From NCBI RefSeq assembly GCF_003337735.1, contig NZ_QPJY01000004.1:82561-146560 (forward strand): a stretch of 64,000 bases of DNA. The letters are read 5' to 3'. A model generated the notes under the pieces. That model worked only from the letters and a program-made list of their open reading frames with translations, ran no database searches and was not told the origin of the DNA. This stretch comes from Thioalbus denitrificans. GTDB taxonomy: Bacteria; Pseudomonadota; Gammaproteobacteria; DSM-26407. Both the position numbers and the translations under genes were made by a program. Each line of letters opens with the position of its first letter. The stretch's first letter is position 1. Of this stretch, positions 60,217 to 64,000 are shown piece after piece.

Positions 60217-61551
60217 TTACTCGGCGCTGGTGTTGGCGGCCAGCGGGATGGATTCGGCCGGCGGCTCGATCTGCAGGGTCTCGAAGAAGGTCCCCATGCC
60301 CACCAGCAGACGGTACTGGGCGAACAGGTTGGTGTAGTCGGCAGTCACGAAGGCGCGGCTCGCCTCGAACACCTCGTTCTCGGTGTCCAGGACGTCCAGC
60401 AGGGTACGCTGGCCGATGTTGAACTGCTTCGTGTAGGCCTCGCGGGTACGCTTGGTGGCGTCGACGTGCTTCTGCAGGTAGTCCCGCTGCTCCTTGGTGG
60501 ACTGGTAGGAGGTCCAGGACAGGCGCAGGCTCTCCTCCACCTGGCGCTGGGTGTTGTTGCTGATCTCCTTGGCCTCGTTGATGAGGTGGGCGGTCTGCTG
60601 CTTGCGGGCGGTGTCGGCGCCGCCGTTGAAGAGGTTCCAGCGCATGCGCAGCATGGCGGTGAAATCCTCGTCATCACCTTCGCGCCCGTCCCAGTCCTCG
60701 TTCCAGGTCCGGCCCACCTCGATGTCGAAGCGGGGGTAGAAGGCATGCTTGGAGGCCTCGTGCTGGGCCAGCGCGGCGTCCACGTCGGAGAGCGATGACT
60801 TCAGGGTCGGGTGGTTGTTCAGGCCCGAGGAGATGGCCTGCTCCACGGTGCTGGGCAGGACGGCCTCGGCGCCCGCCGGACGCTCCAGCGCCTCGGGGGG
60901 GGCGCCCACCACCCGGATGTAGGCGGCTTCGGCCTCCTGCACGTTGTTGCGGGCGGCCACCACGTTGGCCTCGGCCCGGGCCAGGCGGCCCTCCACCTGG
61001 TCGAGGTCGGCGGTGCGGCCCACGCCCGATTCGCTGCGCAGCCTGATCTGGTCGTGGATACGCTGATGGGCCGCCAGGTTGTCCTCGGCGAGCTTCAGCA
61101 GATCCTGCTGGCGCAGCAGTTCGAGATAGGCCTCGGCGGTGCGCAGGCCCGTGTTCTGGGCGGTGCCGGCCACGTTGTAGGCCGCCGAGTTGACCCGCGC
61201 CTCCTGGCGCTGCACCTCGCTGCGGGTGGCGAATCCATCGAACACCATCTGGCGCAGGTTGACGGCGACCTCCTTGCGGGTCAGCCACTTGTCGTCAGGC
61301 GCGGTATTGGCGTTGTCGCTCCACTCCCGTCCGATGCCAGCGCTCACGTCCACCTTCGGGAAGTAGCCGGCGCGGGCCTGCTTGATCTCCTCGTCGCGGG
61401 AGAGACGTTCGTTGGTGGTGGTCAGAATCTGTGGGTTGGTGGCCAGGGTCTGCTGGATGGCCTCTTCCAGGGTGACGGCCTGGGCCGAGGCGGCAGCGGT
61501 CAGGCCGAGGGTAGCCATCACGACTGCAAGTGTGCGCGGTTTGAACTCCAT
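60217..61551 (-). CDS. tolC: TolC-family outer-membrane efflux/secretion channel
   Basis: A 444-residue outer-membrane channel. Signal peptide about 1-25 (ends ASAQA); two TolC repeats of coiled-coil helices follow, each with the family text (LEEAIQQTLATNPQI; the second repeat starting VEQAISSGLNNHPTL) and the YNVAGTAQNTGLRTAEAYLELLRQ and YTKQFNIGQRTLLDVLDTENEVF segments. Given the RTX gene just upstream on the same strand, a role in type I secretion is likely; drug efflux is not excluded. CCGGAG precedes the ATG at 61551 by about 8 bases. Confidence 0.93.
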   Translation of the reverse strand: MEFKPRTLAVVMATLGLTAAASAQAVTLEEAIQQTLATNPQILTTTNERLSRDEEIKQARAGYFPKVDVSAGIGREWSDNANTAPDDKWLTRKEVAVNLRQMVFDGFATRSEVQRQEARVNSAAYNVAGTAQNTGLRTAEAYLELLRQQDLLKLAEDNLAAHQRIHDQIRLRSESGVGRTADLDQVEGRLARAEANVVAARNNVQEAEAAYIRVVGAPPEALERPAGAEAVLPSTVEQAISSGLNNHPTLKSSLSDVDAALAQHEASKHAFYPRFDIEVGRTWNEDWDGREGDDEDFTAMLRMRWNLFNGGADTARKQQTAHLINEAKEISNNTQRQVEESLRLSWTSYQSTKEQRDYLQKHVDATKRTREAYTKQFNIGQRTLLDVLDTENEVFEASRAFVTADYTNLFAQYRLLVGMGTFFETLQIEPPAESIPLAANTSAE

Positions 61552-61961
61552 CTCTTTATCTCCGGTCTGTCTTGCGAACTGGAAAGCGAGGCGTGACAGA
61601 GGTTGTTTTCTGTACCGCTCTCTTTTTTTTTGCGCTATGCGGCAAACTATCAACAACATAGCCCATCATGGACGACATTTCTACGCCCGGCGGATGGATA
61701 TAACAAGACCCCCGCACCTGCGGACCGACAAGCATGCGTTTTTACCCGAACCGGCGGGAAAAGGGCCTATCGGAGTCCGGGCTTCATCAAGACTCCATGC
61801 CGGCCACCGTCAACACTGCCCGGTTCTTCAGGCCGGGCGTCCTGTAGGGCGGCGCGGGGCCGGGAGATGTGGAAATTCTCCCGCCGCGGATAACATCTGA
61901 GGGCGGATGGCCTAAGCCATCCGCCCTCCCGAAGGGTCCTTCCTGTCGGTCAGATCACCGT
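61552..61961. other. Spacer between the RTX gene and tolC
   Basis: 410 bp without a credible gene. Contains a hairpin at 61901-61926 after the RTX gene. A T-rich tract (TCTCTTTTTTTTTGCG) near 61617-61633 and AT-richer sequence 61640-61710 may hold the tolC promoter; no clear boxes. Confidence 0.5.
61901..61926 (-). terminator. Hairpin after the RTX gene
   Basis: Perfect 11-bp stem GGGCGGATGGC / GCCATCCGCCC with loop CTAA, 35 bases after the RTX stop. T-tract poor, so terminator strength uncertain. Confidence 0.7.
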
Positions 61962-64000
61962 TCAGATGACGCTAACCTGCGTGCCATCTTCCACCAGCAG
62001 TGTCGCACCATTGGCGGCGGTGTAGGTCACGAAGCCGTTCACATCCGGAACCCCGCTGGTGCTCCACCCATCGGCATTGCCGGAGGTGAGGCCGATATCC
62101 AGATAATCACCCGGGTTCCCCATGACATGCAGCACGTTGTTGCCATCCGTGAAATTCAGCACATCAGCGGCGCTGAGCTTCACGGTCGTCCCCACGCTCG
62201 CCAGGGAATCCGCGTCATCCGTGATGAGAATGCCCTCGATGTTATGAATGGAGGTCTTTCCCGTCAGGTCAACCGTGGAGTTCGCCGTTGGATTCCCATC
62301 GATGCGCAGCAGATCGATACCGGCGCCGCCGTCGATGACAGTGTCGACTGCGTCGTACACCAGGATGTCGTTGCCGCCATTGCCGTACACCTGATCGGCG
62401 CCCCCACCCCCGTTCAGGAAGTCGATGCCGGCACCGCCGTTGAGGGTGTCGGCGCCACCCGCGCCATAGAGGTAGTTGATCACCGAGGCACTCGGATCCG
62501 AAAGCGTGTCTCCCCCGGAAGTGCCGTCGGTCGAGAGCACCGGCGGCTGTACCAGATTAGTGCCCGGCTCCGGATCGATCGCCGCGGTGATGGCGAAGTG
62601 CTTGTGGCCACCCACATCCGTTCCCTGGGGATCGAGCTGGGTGTTCTTGTCGATGATGGTGACCCCTTCCAGGCTGAAGTCCGTCACGATGGTCTTCGTT
62701 CCGGCCGAGGCCTCAAGCGACACCGCGTAAGTGTTGTCGGGATTGATGTCGAAGCCCACATCCTGGTTCAGGTTGCCCTCCTGGCCCTGTGCGTCGAGCA
62801 GGATGTACTTCGAGTAGGACTTGAAGGGATTATTCTCCTCGACGAAGGTCAGGATGGTCTGCTGGACGGTGACATTGGAGTTGGTTATCAGCGACCCGTT
62901 CAGGAAGTTGGCCTGACTGCTGTCGGTGATGGTTCCAACGCCGAGGGTGTCACCGGCACTGGCGCCGCTGATGTTGCTCAGCGACACGTCCACCGTCTCG
63001 TCCGGCTCGCTGTACGGCGGGTCGTTGTTGATGGTCTGCACGTACACCGTCTGCGAGGTGTCGCCCGGGTTGAACGTCACCGAGGTGATCTCGGTGGTCA
63101 GGCCCGCGTCGGCGTAGAACTTCGTCACATAGTCGGTGCCATCGGCCGTACCGCCGCTGAACGCGAGGTCCGCCGTCACCGCCTGGTCGCTCGCCCCGTT
63201 CAGGCTCACCGTGTAGGCCAGCACGCCGCCCTCTTCCACCGGACCGGCATCACTGATGTTGATGGTCGGCAGCGTGCCGTCGGTCAGCGTGCCGGTGGCG
63301 TTCACGTCACCCGCGTTCGCACCGCTGATGTTGCTCAGCGACACGTCCACCGTCTCGTTCACCTCGTTGTACGGCGGGTCGTTGTTGAACGTCTTCACGT
63401 ACACCGTCTGCGAGGTGTCGCCCGGGTTGAACGTCACCGAGGTGATCTCGGTGGTCAGGCCCGCATCGGCGTAGAACTTCACCTCGTAGTCGCTGCCACC
63501 CGTGGCCGTGCCGCTGCCCGCGAACCCCAGGTCCGCCGTCACCGCCTGGTCGCTCGCCCCGTTCAGGCTCACCACGTAGGCCAGCGTCGTGCCTTCCGAC
63601 ACCGTCCCGGCATCGGCGATGCTGATGGTCGGCAGCGTGCCGTCGGTCAGCGTGCCGGTGGCGTTCACGTCACCCGCGTTCGCGCCGCTGATGTTGCTCA
63701 GCGACACGTCCACCGTCTCGTTCACCTCGTTGTACGGCGGGTCGTTGTTGAACGTCTTCACGTACACCGTCTGCGAGGTGTCGCCCGGGTTGAACGTCAC
63801 CGAGGTGATCTCGGTGGTCAGGCCCGCATCGGCGTAGAACTTCACCTCGTAGTCGCTGCCACCCGTGGCCGTGCCAGTCCCCGCGAACCCCAGGTCCGCC
63901 GTCACCGCCTGGTCGCTCGCCCCGTTCAGGCTCACCACGTAGGCCAGCGTCGTGCCTTCCGACACCGTCCCGGCATCGGCGATGCTGATGGTCGGCAGGT
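61962..64000 (-). CDS. Calx-beta/RTX repeat surface protein (N-terminus outside window)
   Basis: The 3' part (about 679 codons) of a large secreted protein; the frame stays open to the window edge. Visible are Calx-beta-like repeats of 121 residues (SEGTTLAYVVSLNGASDQAVTADL, FNPGDTSQTVYV, NETVDVSLSN), two almost identical at DNA level, a shorter diverged copy, then a unique region, and a C-terminal RTX part (GGAGIDFLNGGGGADQVYGNGGND) ending in DGTQVSVI, the expected uncleaved type I secretion signal. Likely a Ca2+-stabilised adhesin exported with the neighbouring TolC. The ABC and membrane-fusion partners are not in view. Confidence 0.9.
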   Translation of the reverse strand, partial: LPTISIADAGTVSEGTTLAYVVSLNGASDQAVTADLGFAGTGTATGGSDYEVKFYADAGLTTEITSVTFNPGDTSQTVYVKTFNNDPPYNEVNETVDVSLSNISGANAGDVNATGTLTDGTLPTISIADAGTVSEGTTLAYVVSLNGASDQAVTADLGFAGSGTATGGSDYEVKFYADAGLTTEITSVTFNPGDTSQTVYVKTFNNDPPYNEVNETVDVSLSNISGANAGDVNATGTLTDGTLPTINISDAGPVEEGGVLAYTVSLNGASDQAVTADLAFSGGTADGTDYVTKFYADAGLTTEITSVTFNPGDTSQTVYVQTINNDPPYSEPDETVDVSLSNISGASAGDTLGVGTITDSSQANFLNGSLITNSNVTVQQTILTFVEENNPFKSYSKYILLDAQGQEGNLNQDVGFDINPDNTYAVSLEASAGTKTIVTDFSLEGVTIIDKNTQLDPQGTDVGGHKHFAITAAIDPEPGTNLVQPPVLSTDGTSGGDTLSDPSASVINYLYGAGGADTLNGGAGIDFLNGGGGADQVYGNGGNDILVYDAVDTVIDGGAGIDLLRIDGNPTANSTVDLTGKTSIHNIEGILITDDADSLASVGTTVKLSAADVLNFTDGNNVLHVMGNPGDYLDIGLTSGNADGWSTSGVPDVNGFVTYTAANGATLLVEDGTQVSVI
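62926..64000 (-). repeat. 363-bp tandem repeats encoding Calx-beta units
   Basis: The word GATGGTCGGC recurs at 63261, 63624 and 63987, exactly 363 bp (121 codons) apart, with near-identical sequence between; a diverged shorter unit (about 335 bp) begins near 62926. The array continues beyond the window. Confidence 0.95.

Overview
The window is a GC-rich chromosomal segment of a gammaproteobacterium, most likely from a sulfur-oxidising lineage (Chromatiales/Ectothiorhodospiraceae-like). The organism call is inference. It rests on Pseudomonas-like gene order (gyrA-serC-pheA-hisC-tyrA-aroA-cmk-rpsA-ihfB, and comEC-exbBD-lpxK-ycaR-kdsB-ptp next to rne-rluC-gph-sppA-maf), on a sulfide:quinone oxidoreductase very like that of Acidithiobacillus, and on a DsrE-family protein. 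There is no prophage, CRISPR array, rRNA, tRNA or complete insertion sequence that I can see.

Layout. 1-6.8 kb: dedA, corA, a DUF971 protein, a thioredoxin-fold protein, an alpha/beta hydrolase and a PreP-like M16C peptidase. 6.8-12.8 kb (minus strand): galU, a ComEA-like protein, pyrF, lapB, ihfB, rpsA. 12.9-23.8 kb (minus): cmk, aroA, tyrA, hisC, pheA, serA, serC, gyrA, the classic mixed-function amino-acid supraoperon with serA added. 23.9-32.3 kb: mtnA, maf (yceF type), sppA, gph, rluC, and divergent rne with a long leader. 32.3-41.4 kb: envelope genes (tyrosine phosphatase, kdsB, ycaR, lpxK, exbD, exbB, comEC, DUF2062, lolD and one lolC/E-type permease). 41.6-46.3 kb: a sulfur-response island (small periplasmic protein, Crp/Fnr regulator, DUF2892 protein, FisR-like sigma-54 activator, SQR with a sigma-54 promoter). 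46.4-53.8 kb: mfd, csiV, an MTI phosphorylase-hpt-DsrE operon, a DUF123 GIY-YIG protein and an unknown small protein. 54-60 kb: infA, clpA, clpS, icd, rluE, moaE. 60.2-64 kb: tolC and the 3' part of a giant Calx-beta/RTX surface protein that runs off the window.

The most unusual structure is not a gene. At least eleven intergenic spaces carry the same architecture: two arrays of very short tandem repeats (9-, 8- or 7-bp units) in inverted orientation around a non-repetitive core, at three sites with a second, different array pair nested outside. Unit sequences differ between families (CGCAGATTA, CACGAAGGC, CAGGATTNN, CACGGAGAC, GCGTTAGT, GGATAAG) but the design is constant, and in the clear 9-bp cases the core is about 95-140 bp. 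They lie within tens of bases of gene ends and several sit inside operons.

Functional logic: the SQR gene has a textbook -24/-12 promoter, and the adjacent regulator carries the C54/C65/C72 spacing of FisR sulfane-sulfur sensors, so sulfide oxidation is probably switched on by polysulfide. MTI phosphorylase plus Hpt recycle the purine half of methylthioadenosine while MtnA handles the ribose half.
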